Part shown: positions 1 through 6,771 of the stretch, piece by piece
Layout: each line of letters begins with the position of its first letter
Position numbering within the stretch: the stretch's first letter is position 1
Assembly: GCA_025450555.1 (NCBI GenBank)
Contig: JANWHF010000286.1
Coordinates: forward strand, 1-12,370
Origin: Tepidisphaeraceae bacterium
GTDB taxonomy: Bacteria > Planctomycetota > Phycisphaerae > Tepidisphaerales > Tepidisphaeraceae
Direction: 5' to 3'
DNA: 12,370 nucleotides
Position numbers and translations under genes: made by a program
Notes under the pieces: model-generated
What the model was told of the DNA's origin: nothing
Seen by the model: only the letters and a program-made list of their open reading frames with translations
The model's database searches: none

Positions 1-809
1 ATGACCGCATCCTGCACGGTCCCCAGATCCGGGCCGCTCATCACCGTGAGCTTGCCTGTGAAATCAACACCGTTCGTCGCGCCGGAGAGCGCATAGAACG
101 TGTGGGATACCCACAACTTGACATTGGAGGCCGTCGAGGATGGATCAAAGGTGAAGCCGCTGATCAGGCGATTACCGCCATTGGCCTGCTGGAGCGAAGT
201 AATGATCTGCGGCGTGCCAAGCGTGCCATCGCCATTGATGGCCCAGCGGAAAATGCGGCCATCTTCGGTGCTGCCATAAAGCAGGCCATCCGGGCCAATT
301 CGCACGCAGGTAAAAGCATTATTTTGCGCGGTCGCGAGGGAGACTTCCTGGAAGGAAGCGCTGGAATTTCCCGTTCCGCTTGCCGAGCCGGTGGTGAACA
401 TCGACGTGAAGGGCGTGAAGGTGTCGCCATTCACATCCTTGACGCCTGCAGTGATCGTAAAGGTGTAGGAGGTATTGGGCGTCAGCGGGGATTGCGGCTG
501 GAGGATGATCGCATCGCCGCCCCCGGTCGTGTTAGGCAAAGATGGCACGAGCGAATGATCGCTGTTGCGTGTCAGATAAACGTCGCTGGAGTTGATCGTT
601 GTTTCATCAAGGCCGCCGTTGGGGAGAACCAAATCAACAGCGATCGCCGTATTGGGGGATACGCCGGTCGCCCCATTGGTCGGCGAAAGCATTTGCACCG
701 AGGGGTTGCCCGACAGCAGGAACCGCATCTCCATGATTTCCGCGATCGCCCGCGCGCTTTGCGCCACAATCTTGAACTGCTTTTCACGTCGGCCTTCAAA
801 CTTCGTCAT
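1..809 (-). CDS. Secreted protein with LEPR-like N-terminus, Ig-like domain and sorbosone-dehydrogenase-like propeller (3' end outside window)
   Basis: I translated this frame by hand: it is open from an ATG at 809-807 to the left edge (269 codons, no stop). A Shine-Dalgarno GAAGGA lies at 815-820. The N-terminus is basic and amphipathic, not a hydrophobic signal peptide, and ends in EMRFLLSG (residues 27-34). This resembles the planctomycete LEPR-XLL surface-protein leader and is nearly the same as the next gene's. Residues 37-140 look like an SbsA/Big_5 bacterial Ig domain (LSPTNGATGVSPNTAI, then TPNTSYTFTITAGVKDVNG). Residues 152-269 look like the start of a glucose/sorbosone dehydrogenase-type beta-propeller (IGPDGLLYGSTEDGRIFRW, FDPSS, TGKLTVMSGPDLGTVQDAV). 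It is probably a surface or exported protein, possibly a sugar or PQQ-type oxidoreductase. The catalytic part is off the window, so activity is inferred. It lies 82 bp downstream of the 1125-aa gene on the same strand, and the two may be co-transcribed. Confidence 0.85.
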   Translation of the reverse strand, partial: MTKFEGRREKQFKIVAQSARAIAEIMEMRFLLSGNPSVQMLSPTNGATGVSPNTAIAVDLVLPNGGLDETTINSSDVYLTRNSDHSLVPSLPNTTGGGDAIILQPQSPLTPNTSYTFTITAGVKDVNGDTFTPFTSMFTTGSASGTGNSSASFQEVSLATAQNNAFTCVRIGPDGLLYGSTEDGRIFRWAINGDGTLGTPQIITSLQQANGGNRLISGFTFDPSSTASNVKLWVSHTFYALSGATNGVDFTGKLTVMSGPDLGTVQDAV

Positions 810-891
810 CTTTGTCCTTCAAGTAAAGCTTCAGTACAGCGCTCTCTATACTGCGCCGAACTGCTCACTGCGTCGGTCCCGCAACGGCCGA

Positions 892-3800
892 CTATTTTTT
901 ATGCTTTAGCGACAACCTCAAGGCCTTTTGGTCGGCGGCGAGAGTTTTTCGCGCCGCTTTAATGCCGGTGAAATCGGTGTGCTGCATCGTCGCAAGCGTC
1001 GCTTTCGCCGATTGCAGGGCCGCCAAGTCGGCATCAACAGTCGATTGCAGGCTCGGATCGACGCTGGTCACGGGCTGACCTGCCAGCCGGGCGGCACGCT
1101 GCGCTGAATGCAGCGCCTTCAACGCGGCGCGATAGGCGAGCAACGCATTATGGACGGCAAGACGCTGGGCCTTGAGTTGCGCTGCGCGATTAGCCTGATC
1201 GGCCTTCAGCGCGGCCTTATCCAAAGCCACCTGCTCGGCAAGGGTTGGTGGCGTACCGCCTCCTGGCGGAGTGCCTCCACCTGGCGGGGGCGGCGTTGTC
1301 ACAGGAGTAGTCGTCACGCTAAAATTTCGAAGCTGGGTCGTCGTCGTCTGCGTCACATCGTGACTGGCGACCGCCAGGCCGAAATAAACCGTCTGAGGCA
1401 GCGCCAGAGTCAGAGACATCGTTTGCGTCCAGTTCGTGCCGTCGGTGCTGGAGTAGCCGGTGAATACATTTCCTGCGCGGACCAGCCGGACCCAGACATT
1501 GGGATAGGTCACGGTCCCAAACTTGTTGAAGATGCCGACGGCGTTGTCTGCTGTCCGGTAATTGAACCGGTATCCATCTGTAGCGGAAGCGCCGGAGAAG
1601 ATCATTTGCGCGCCAGCATCCAGCGACGATCGAACCATCAGCCCCGCACGCGCACCGGAATTCACCGCAGTCAGAGAGCTGACCTGAACGACAGCGTCAA
1701 AGTCACCGGTGACCGGCTCATACGCAAAGCGGAAACCGTCCGCAGTCGACCCACCGATGTCCGCGCCGCCGGCGGTGATGTTGTAATCCTTGCCGGGAGT
1801 AACGACGGTCGTGCTGCCGGCTGGCTGTGAGTTGATATCGACGCTGGTCAGGGCATCGGTGTTGACCGGAGTGCTGCTCGTGGAGGTCAGCGCGTTGGTC
1901 CCTTCCGATTCACCGGCCGAGCTGACGGCGGTGATGCGGTAAAACTCCGTCGCGCCCGACGGGGCCGTCGCATCGACGTACGCGTTTTGGCCGGCGCCGA
2001 CAGAAGCGATCTTCGTGTACGGACCAGTGACCGATGTTGCTCGATAGATATTGTAAGTGGTAACGGTCGAATCGGCGGAAGGCGCCCACTGCAGCAGTTC
2101 ACCCGAGGGCGTTGCCGTCGCTGTGGCCGAAGGAGGCGCCGGCGCCTGCGTCGCCGGCCGCATGTTGCTGACCAGATACAGGTTGTCCTGGAAATCGGAG
2201 TTATCGAACTCGGTGTCTTCGTAATCCATCCCCACGATCCAGGTGTTGGGAATGAGGTTGCCATTGGCATCCCGCGCAGGCCAGAAGCGAACAGCATGTC
2301 CGCTACGTCCAAAGCTATGGATGTCGGTTGTATTGAGATTGTCCTGGCTCTTTTCGCCATCCAGGTTCCAGCCGAAAGTTCCAGTTGAGGAGAAGCTGGC
2401 GATGGCCAATCCACTCGAGGCGGTCGTCGAGGGCAAAAGAGATTGGCTCGTGCCCGGCTTCTGTTGATATAAGTTAATCGTGGAACCGCTGCCCTGCAGG
2501 TAGTACCCAATCTTGGCTCCAACCTGCGTGCCGCTGGTCGTATCGAATTGCTGGTGATAAGCGGCAAGCTGGAGCACCGTGATAGGCAGCGTGCCATCGG
2601 CCACTTGCCAAAGCCCCGATGGGACTTCCTCACCATAGTAGGTTGGCGTCGAACCGTTGGGATATTCATTAAGCGGCGCGTTGGCGATGTCGGTCGTGTA
2701 GCCGTAAAGCGAGTTGACGATCGTCTGCAGGCCAGGCTCATTTTCATGCTCGCTCTGGAACTGCCAGTATCCGGCCAATTGCACCATGCGCGAAGAATTG
2801 ACCGGGTCGTTGGTTCTGATGGTCAGCGTGCCATTCCATACGCCGCCTGCATCCTGGACAGAAACAAGGTTGGTCGTTGCCGAGTCATTGGTCTGGTTGC
2901 TGGTATGAGGCGGATCGGTCTGGGCGATGAATTTGATGGTCAAATCGAGCGTTCCGCCATGGGCTGCGACTGTCGTTCCGGCCGCGGGTGGATTCACGAT
3001 TTGCCAGTTGCTCGTATCAGAGAGCGTCAGACCCTGGATGACCAGAGGCTGGTCCCCACTGTTATGAATGCGAAGCACATTTGTGTCGTGAACGACGTCG
3101 GCCGAAGTGGCATTGGGATATTGGATGCGATTGAAGACCAGCCGCGTGTTGGAAGGAACCTGGTCCAGATTCTCCAGCCCAAGTACCGGCGCGCCGGTCG
3201 CATCTGGCGCGGGCTTCACATTGCGAATGATGCCGACGATGTCATTGGAATCGTAAGGCTGAATGTTGGGCGGGAAGAATTTGTTGTTGTCCTCTGCCGC
3301 GAAAACGTATGCGTTGGGCACGACGCTGCCGTCTGCATTTCGCAGCGGGAAGAAGCGGAATTTCCGTGGAACTGTGGTGTCCCATGTATTAAACGCATCT
3401 TCGCTGTAGCTGATGCGCTGCTGGCCATTGTCGGTGAAGGTCGGGAAGTTGGCGTACAGTCCAAAGGTACTTGAGCCGGGATCGAAGCTGGTCGGCCCAA
3501 GCGCCGTCGGGTTCACCGTCTGGCTATCGCCCTGGCCGACGGAAAAAAGCTGCGTGCGATCGGTCGGATCGCCCGGCGTGTAATAACCAAATCGGCTTGC
3601 CGGGTTATTGTTGACGACGAAGCTGGCCAAAAGACTGATGCTGACTGGCCCATTGCCGGCCTTGACCAGCCGCTGCATCGGCACTTCCTGGCTGCTGGCA
3701 TCGGGCGTGGCCGGGTAGAAGGTGCTGGCGAAGGCATTGCTGTCGTTTGGCCCGTCACCGACGATCGTTGGAATATCAAACGCGCGCAGAATTGCCGCGA

Positions 3801-4269
3801 ATGAAGGTTCGTTTGCTCCGCCGGTGCCGGTTGTTCCCAGACCATGAAGACCGATTTGAATAACCGGCGTCGTGGGATCATTGCTTTGAACATTGAGAAT
3901 AGCGGATGCGAGGCCGGTATGCGTTGCGGTGAAGTCGACATCGACTACTCCCGACTGGCCCGGAGCGAGCGACGCTGCGCCGCCGCCACTGGTGATCGCA
4001 AATTCACTGGCGTCTTGCGTTGAAGAAGACGGATCATTTGCGATGGTGATGCCGCCAGCAGGAATTGAAACGGTGCTGCCGCTCGTATTGGTTAAAACCA
4101 GTGCATCGACTTTGCTGGGTCCAGCGCCGGAAGCGCCTTGCTCGATACTGCTGAACGCCAGCACTGAACTGCTGGGAACAATCGCTGAAAGGAGGCAGCG
4201 CTCTTCCAGGACTTCAATGACTGCACGCGACGCTTGACGTACAAAAAGAGCGCTGGCTTTACGCTTCAT
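892..4269 (-). CDS. Large multidomain surface protein with duplicated Ig-plus-module unit, FnIII, jelly-roll domain and basic helical tail
   Basis: This 1125-aa protein starts at an ATG at 4269 with GAGGAGAG 5-12 nt upstream. LEERCLLSA (residues 21-29) is a LEPR-XLL-like leader without a hydrophobic core. Residues 35-146 are an ASPM/SPD-2/Hydin-like 'choice-of-anchor D' Ig domain (LTNTSGSTVSI, NVQSNDPTTPVIQIGLHG). Residues 152-353 form a module with RKFRFFPLRNADGSVVPNAY and NDIVGIIRNVKPA. A second Ig (374-502) and a second module (509-705: HAVRFWPARDANGNLIPNTW, QDNLYLVSNMRPA) repeat the arrangement. Residues 711-790 are FnIII (TYNIYRATSVTGPYTKI, FYRITAVSSAGES). Residues 806-985 look like a DUF1349/concanavalin-like jelly roll (GARAGLMVRSSLDAGA). 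A Pro/Gly linker (992-1008) leads to an Ala/Leu/Lys-rich basic helical tail (1009-1125). The role is likely extracellular adhesion or carbohydrate binding; this is inferred, and no catalytic residues are recognised. Confidence 0.93.
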   Translation of the reverse strand: MKRKASALFVRQASRAVIEVLEERCLLSAIVPSSSVLAFSSIEQGASGAGPSKVDALVLTNTSGSTVSIPAGGITIANDPSSSTQDASEFAITSGGGAASLAPGQSGVVDVDFTATHTGLASAILNVQSNDPTTPVIQIGLHGLGTTGTGGANEPSFAAILRAFDIPTIVGDGPNDSNAFASTFYPATPDASSQEVPMQRLVKAGNGPVSISLLASFVVNNNPASRFGYYTPGDPTDRTQLFSVGQGDSQTVNPTALGPTSFDPGSSTFGLYANFPTFTDNGQQRISYSEDAFNTWDTTVPRKFRFFPLRNADGSVVPNAYVFAAEDNNKFFPPNIQPYDSNDIVGIIRNVKPAPDATGAPVLGLENLDQVPSNTRLVFNRIQYPNATSADVVHDTNVLRIHNSGDQPLVIQGLTLSDTSNWQIVNPPAAGTTVAAHGGTLDLTIKFIAQTDPPHTSNQTNDSATTNLVSVQDAGGVWNGTLTIRTNDPVNSSRMVQLAGYWQFQSEHENEPGLQTIVNSLYGYTTDIANAPLNEYPNGSTPTYYGEEVPSGLWQVADGTLPITVLQLAAYHQQFDTTSGTQVGAKIGYYLQGSGSTINLYQQKPGTSQSLLPSTTASSGLAIASFSSTGTFGWNLDGEKSQDNLNTTDIHSFGRSGHAVRFWPARDANGNLIPNTWIVGMDYEDTEFDNSDFQDNLYLVSNMRPATQAPAPPSATATATPSGELLQWAPSADSTVTTYNIYRATSVTGPYTKIASVGAGQNAYVDATAPSGATEFYRITAVSSAGESEGTNALTSTSSTPVNTDALTSVDINSQPAGSTTVVTPGKDYNITAGGADIGGSTADGFRFAYEPVTGDFDAVVQVSSLTAVNSGARAGLMVRSSLDAGAQMIFSGASATDGYRFNYRTADNAVGIFNKFGTVTYPNVWVRLVRAGNVFTGYSSTDGTNWTQTMSLTLALPQTVYFGLAVASHDVTQTTTTQLRNFSVTTTPVTTPPPPGGGTPPGGGTPPTLAEQVALDKAALKADQANRAAQLKAQRLAVHNALLAYRAALKALHSAQRAARLAGQPVTSVDPSLQSTVDADLAALQSAKATLATMQHTDFTGIKAARKTLAADQKALRLSLKHKK

Positions 4270-4273
4270 AACA

Positions 4274-4281
4274 AACTCTCC
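4274..4281 (-). promoter_or_regulatory. Ribosome binding site of the 1125-aa gene
   Basis: GAGGAGAG on the minus strand lies just upstream of the ATG at 4269. It fixes the start codon and places translation initiation about 20 nt after the closing helix of the leader structure at 4301-4413. Confidence 0.8.
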
Positions 4282-4300
4282 TCACAATCGAGGTCTGGAA

Positions 4301-4413
4301 AAAACCGGTGGCTTTGCCGAGGTAATCTTTCGGCTCAGTCAGCCAACTGCATGCTAAAGACGCCCATTCGAAAATAAATTCCAAAAGAATCTTTTAGGGG
4401 CGTTACCGGTTTT
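4301..4413 (-). ncRNA. Candidate structured leader RNA (riboswitch-like closed multi-helix element)
   Basis: On the minus strand AAAACCGGT (4413-4405) is perfectly complementary to ACCGGTTTT (4309-4301), giving a 9-bp closing helix around about 95 nt. Inside, ACGCCC (4403-4398) pairs with GGGCGT (4365-4360). That helix holds a smaller hairpin AAAAG-ATT-CTTTT (within 4383-4395). A further hairpin GGCT-GACTG-AGCC lies at 4344-4332. The 3' strand of the closing helix runs into a six-U stretch (4304-4299) and ends about 20 nt before the Shine-Dalgarno. A closing helix around several helices next to the ribosome binding site is typical of riboswitches or protein-binding leaders. The short GGCAAAGCC stretch (4318-4310) recalls the c-di-GMP-I (GEMM) core, but the rest of that consensus is not visible. 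The family is unknown and the folding was judged by eye only. Confidence 0.4.
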
Positions 4414-4441
4414 CGAGTGACGGCAAGCGAGTGCCGACTCG
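4414..4441 (-). other. Stem-loop in the 5' leader of the 1125-aa gene
   Basis: CGAGT-CGGCA (minus strand, 4441-4432) pairs with TGCCG-(TC)-ACTCG (4425-4414), forming a 10-bp stem with a 2-nt bulge and a 6-nt loop. It abuts the 5' strand of the closing helix at 4405-4413 and so probably belongs to the same structured leader. No U-run follows on the minus strand, so it is not an intrinsic terminator. Confidence 0.5.
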
Positions 4442-4473
4442 TTGCGGGCGGTGTTTCACTCCACAAGCCGATG

Positions 4474-4503
4474 AGTATAGCGGACCGTTTTGTTATGCAT
4501 CAA
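4474..4503 (-). promoter_or_regulatory. Sigma-70-type promoter for the 1125-aa surface protein gene
   Basis: A -35 TTGATG (4503-4498) and a -10 TATACT (4479-4474) are 18 bp apart on the minus strand. The start point would be near 4467, giving a leader of about 200 nt that contains all the hairpins described here. The -10 matches the consensus in 5 of 6 positions. It was found by eye, with no start-site data. Confidence 0.45.
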
Positions 4504-4555
4504 CGGCAATTCTGCGTGGAGCGCCCATTTCAGGAAGAGAAAACAGTTAACTCTT

Positions 4556-5146
4556 TTAAAATAAATCGTTTGTCACTCTTTCAATCGTGAGTAGACGAGC
4601 CTTGGTTTTGAGCCCACCGTGGGCTGAAAAGCCGCCGCCCTTACTCGCTGCCGCCACCACGCGATGGCATGGGACGATCAGGGGAATTGGGTTATTCCCG
4701 AGCGCCTGCCCGACGGCACGCGCTGCGTTGGGCTGGCCGAGTTGCTTTGCAATCTGGCCGTAGGTGCGTGTCTGACCGGGCGGGATCTTTCGCGCAGCAT
4801 CATAGACCGATCGCGCAAAAGCAGGTTCATCCGTCAATTTAAGTTGGACATCGTCGAAATCGTAAAGCTTCCCTTCCAGATGTGCGCCGATGCGTGAGAT
4901 CAGAGCGCGCATCTCCGTCGGCGGAGCATCGCAACGACGCGCGCCAAATCTAGAAATTCTGCGCACAGTTGCGTCTTCAGTCGCTTCGGGAAGTTCAAAA
5001 AGCGTTACAAGAGTGCGGGATTCCGCGGTCGTCCAGGCGATCGCGCAGGTTCCAATTGCCGTCTTAAACAGAACATATTGTTCGTTATGATTTCCAGGCG
5101 CGCTGCTGCGGACCGGTTCAGGGCGAGAGAGCATCGCGCCATTCAT
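4556..5146 (-). CDS. ogt: Methylated-DNA--[protein]-cysteine S-methyltransferase
   Basis: This 196-aa suicide repair protein moves the alkyl group from O6-alkylguanine (or O4-alkylthymine) in DNA onto its own cysteine. The C-terminal DNA-binding domain (residues about 108-191) is typical of the family. It has a winged-helix start at IPPGQTRTYGQIAKQLGQP (121-139), the arginine finger in RAVGQAL (143-149), the NNPIP hinge (151-155), the acceptor Cys160 in PCHRVV, a GGFSAHGGL binding loop (171-179) and the closing Glu in LLTIE (185-189). The N-terminal part (about 24-100) fits the poorly conserved ribonuclease-like domain. No Ada-type zinc or AraC domain is present, so it is Ogt-type. No Shine-Dalgarno precedes the ATG at 5146. 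A promoter just upstream predicts a transcript starting at or next to that ATG. A second ATG at 5134 is possible. Confidence 0.93.
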   Translation of the reverse strand: MNGAMLSRPEPVRSSAPGNHNEQYVLFKTAIGTCAIAWTTAESRTLVTLFELPEATEDATVRRISRFGARRCDAPPTEMRALISRIGAHLEGKLYDFDDVQLKLTDEPAFARSVYDAARKIPPGQTRTYGQIAKQLGQPNAARAVGQALGNNPIPLIVPCHRVVAAASKGGGFSAHGGLKTKARLLTIERVTNDLF

Positions 5147-5152
5147 ACAGCA

Positions 5153-5182
5153 ATTTTATCCCACGTTTTTCACGGCGGCCAA
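5153..5182 (-). promoter_or_regulatory. Promoter of ogt, predicting a leaderless mRNA
   Basis: A -35 TTGGCC (5182-5177) and a -10 TAAAAT (5158-5153) are 18 bp apart on the minus strand. Only six bases separate the -10 from the ATG at 5146, so transcription would begin at about the start codon itself. That agrees with the lack of a Shine-Dalgarno. The -35 match is moderate (4 of 6). Confidence 0.45.
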
Positions 5183-5202
5183 TAAAACTTCGCATCAAGC
5201 GC

Positions 5203-5238
5203 AAAAAAGCAGGCCCGGAAGTGGCGCCCTCCAGGCCT
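5203..5238 (-). terminator. Intrinsic terminator of the ECF sigma / PDZ operon
   Basis: On the minus strand AGGCCTGGA (5238-5230) pairs with TCCGGGCCT (5219-5211): nine pairs including one G-U, with a 10-nt loop. GC and then six U (5208-5203) follow. It lies 40 bp after the PDZ gene stop and just before the ogt promoter, so it separates the two transcription units. A second hairpin, GCTCCG-N8-CGGAGC, lies at 5246-5265. Confidence 0.8.
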
Positions 5239-5277
5239 TGCACCGCTCCGGGGGATGTCGGAGCAGGTTGTGAATCG

Positions 5278-6177
5278 CTACAGCCGGCCCTCTCCTTCGC
5301 GCGGCCTGGCCGGCCGCGACGAAGCATGATTCGAATCGTTTGGCGGGATCAATCCCGATTTCATCATGCGGTCAAGATCCTTCCGCAGATCGCCGGGCAG
5401 CTTGTCGCGTTGCTGCTGCGTATCGATGGCGCCTTCGAAAATAACATGGTCGTCGGCATCCTTTACCGTCAGCTTCTGATGCCCGTCGTGCGATGAAACC
5501 GTGTAGATATGCTCGTTATTCATCCAAGTGACCGTCGAGTCGAGGTCGTGACTCTCGGGCCGGGCCAGCGGCGCATCGCCGGACATATTTGGCCGCATGA
5601 GCGGGTGGCGAGGCGCGAGCCATTCTCCAAAGGGCCGTTGCGTCGGATCGACATTAAAGCTATCCAGCGGCGCCAGTTCATGCTCGGCCAGCTTCGCGGT
5701 CAGCGTCATCTGCTTGCCTTCGCGCCAGAGCGTCAGCTTAACTTCTTCGCCGGGCTTGAAGCTTCGCACCAGCACCGCAAGCTGCTCGGGATTGACCAGC
5801 CGCTGGTCCTCCAGCTTTTGCAGGACATCATACTGCTTGATGCCCGCTTCCTCGGCCGGGCTTTTAGGCGCGACAAATTCGACGACCAGCCCCATGCCGT
5901 CAGGCAACCCCAGCTGGCGCCGAAGCACCGGCGGCGCTTCGGTTGCATTGACTCCCAAGTACGCGCCCTTGGCCATCTCTTCAGTCCAGGGACGCAGATC
6001 TTTCTCAAGTCTGCGCTCCTGTTGCACCAGCATGCGAAAAGCGTGAGCCGAATTCGGAATGAGCTGCTGAACCGCCGGCTCCGCGGGCCTTGCATTATCC
6101 GATTGCGCAGGATCGGCCGCGTAAGAGTGAACGGCCAGGCATCCAACAAGCACCATTGCAGGCGTTGACCATCGCAT
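5278..6177 (-). CDS. Exported PDZ-domain protein without protease domain
   Basis: This 299-aa protein has GGAGG (6186-6182) five bases before the ATG at 6177. The N-terminus is a signal peptide with likely cleavage after SYA (residue 20). LVGC (10-13) also fits a lipobox, so a lipoprotein is possible, though the hydrophobic stretch before Cys13 is short. Residues about 72-163 form one PDZ domain: YLGVNATE carboxylate-loop region, MGLVVEFVAPKSPAEEAGI, DVLQKLEDQRLV and the closing KLTLWREGKQMTLTAKL. The C-terminal part (215-272) is a small beta segment then VIFEGAIDTQQQRDKLP, an arrangement I recall from other planctomycete PDZ proteins (not searched). No serine-protease or other catalytic domain is seen. 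As third gene of the sigma operon it may bind C-terminal peptides of envelope proteins and act as sensor or as sigma target; this is inference. Confidence 0.88.
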   Translation of the reverse strand: MRWSTPAMVLVGCLAVHSYAADPAQSDNARPAEPAVQQLIPNSAHAFRMLVQQERRLEKDLRPWTEEMAKGAYLGVNATEAPPVLRRQLGLPDGMGLVVEFVAPKSPAEEAGIKQYDVLQKLEDQRLVNPEQLAVLVRSFKPGEEVKLTLWREGKQMTLTAKLAEHELAPLDSFNVDPTQRPFGEWLAPRHPLMRPNMSGDAPLARPESHDLDSTVTWMNNEHIYTVSSHDGHQKLTVKDADDHVIFEGAIDTQQQRDKLPGDLRKDLDRMMKSGLIPPNDSNHASSRPARPREGEGRL

Positions 6178-6199
6178 GGGACCTCCAAGGTCGCGAATC

Positions 6200-6215
6200 A
6201 GCAGCGGAAGCTGCT
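6200..6215 (-). other. Small hairpin between the anti-sigma-like and PDZ genes
   Basis: AGCAGC-TTCC-GCTGCT (minus strand, 6215-6200) is a perfect 6-bp stem with a 4-nt loop. It overlaps the stop codon of the upstream gene and ends 14 nt before the PDZ gene's Shine-Dalgarno. There is no U-run, so it may affect mRNA stability or coupling rather than termination. Confidence 0.35.
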
Positions 6216-6708
6216 AGTAGGTCTTCATCTTCACGTAGACGACGTTGTCATGTGGAACGACGCGCTCGGCGCGAAGCTGCCGGTTCTGGTCAAACCAGCG
6301 CGTTCGATCCCACTGCATTTCATGCAGCACGCGAACGGGATTGCCATTGGCATCGATGTAAGTGCCGCCGTCGTAGGTTTGCGAGTCGGCCGTGTGCTGA
6401 ATCCAGGGCAGATCGACGCGCGTTGAAACGGTCGGTCTTTGGGTGGGTTGGACCGGAGCTGCGCTCCTCGGTCCGACCATCAAGAATCCCAGGCATGCTG
6501 CTAACGCAGCGCCGGTCACGCTAAATACCCAGCCGCGGAACCGATTGCCGGGCAGACGCAACGGACGATCGTCCTTCGATTGCTCCTCCACGAATCGGCG
6601 GAATCGATCCTGCGACTTGCCGACGTGACGATCCAACTCAGCCGACAAATGCTCGCGCAGCACCACTGCAAGGGAATCATTTTCTTCAGTTGGCTCATTC
6701 TCAGCCAT
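6214..6708 (-). CDS. Single-pass membrane protein, probable anti-sigma factor of the adjacent ECF sigma
   Basis: This 164-aa protein has an acidic, charged cytoplasmic part (residues 1-58, including VLREHLSAELDRHVGK), one transmembrane helix (about 60-79, ending ACLGFLMVG) and a roughly 85-residue outer part. The outer part contains TYIDANGNPVRVLHEMQWD (113-131) and ends in VVYVKMKTY. The order (gene directly after an ECF sigma, cytoplasmic helix, one membrane span, outer domain) is the usual layout of a membrane anti-sigma factor. The HxxxCxxC zinc motif of ZAS anti-sigmas is absent and no family is recognised, so the role comes from context. The start at 6708 has only a weak Shine-Dalgarno. 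The gene is 63 bp after the sigma gene and 36 bp before the PDZ gene. Confidence 0.75.
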   Translation of the reverse strand: MAENEPTEENDSLAVVLREHLSAELDRHVGKSQDRFRRFVEEQSKDDRPLRLPGNRFRGWVFSVTGAALAACLGFLMVGPRSAAPVQPTQRPTVSTRVDLPWIQHTADSQTYDGGTYIDANGNPVRVLHEMQWDRTRWFDQNRQLRAERVVPHDNVVYVKMKTY

Positions 6709-6771
6709 AACGCACCGTTCGATACCTTGTGCCGCGGATCACTTTCGATTGCGGCAACTCCACAACACTTT

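Noticed and set aside
810..891. Separate promoter for the left-edge secreted protein gene
   Set aside because: TATAGA is present but no -35 lies at a usable distance. Read-through from the 1125-aa gene is as likely.
102..962. Plus-strand open frame of 286 codons
   Set aside because: It lies antisense over the partial secreted protein and the end of the 1125-aa gene. Its product is Arg/Gly/Ala-rich with no domain, while the minus frame reads as clear Ig and propeller sequence with a ribosome binding site.
2548..3474. Plus-strand open frame of 308 codons
   Set aside because: It is antisense to the well-supported 1125-aa gene, with no recognisable domain or ribosome binding site. It is an effect of GC-rich codon use.
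4301..4344. c-di-GMP-I (GEMM) riboswitch
   Set aside because: GGCAAAGCCACCGG resembles part of the core, but the GCAAACC segment, the GNRA-receptor pair and the two parallel helices are not visible. It is kept only as an unclassified leader.
4504..4555. Possible ogt terminator (AAGAG/CTCTT hairpin around AGTTAACT)
   Set aside because: The stem is five weak pairs with an 11-nt loop and no U-run after it.
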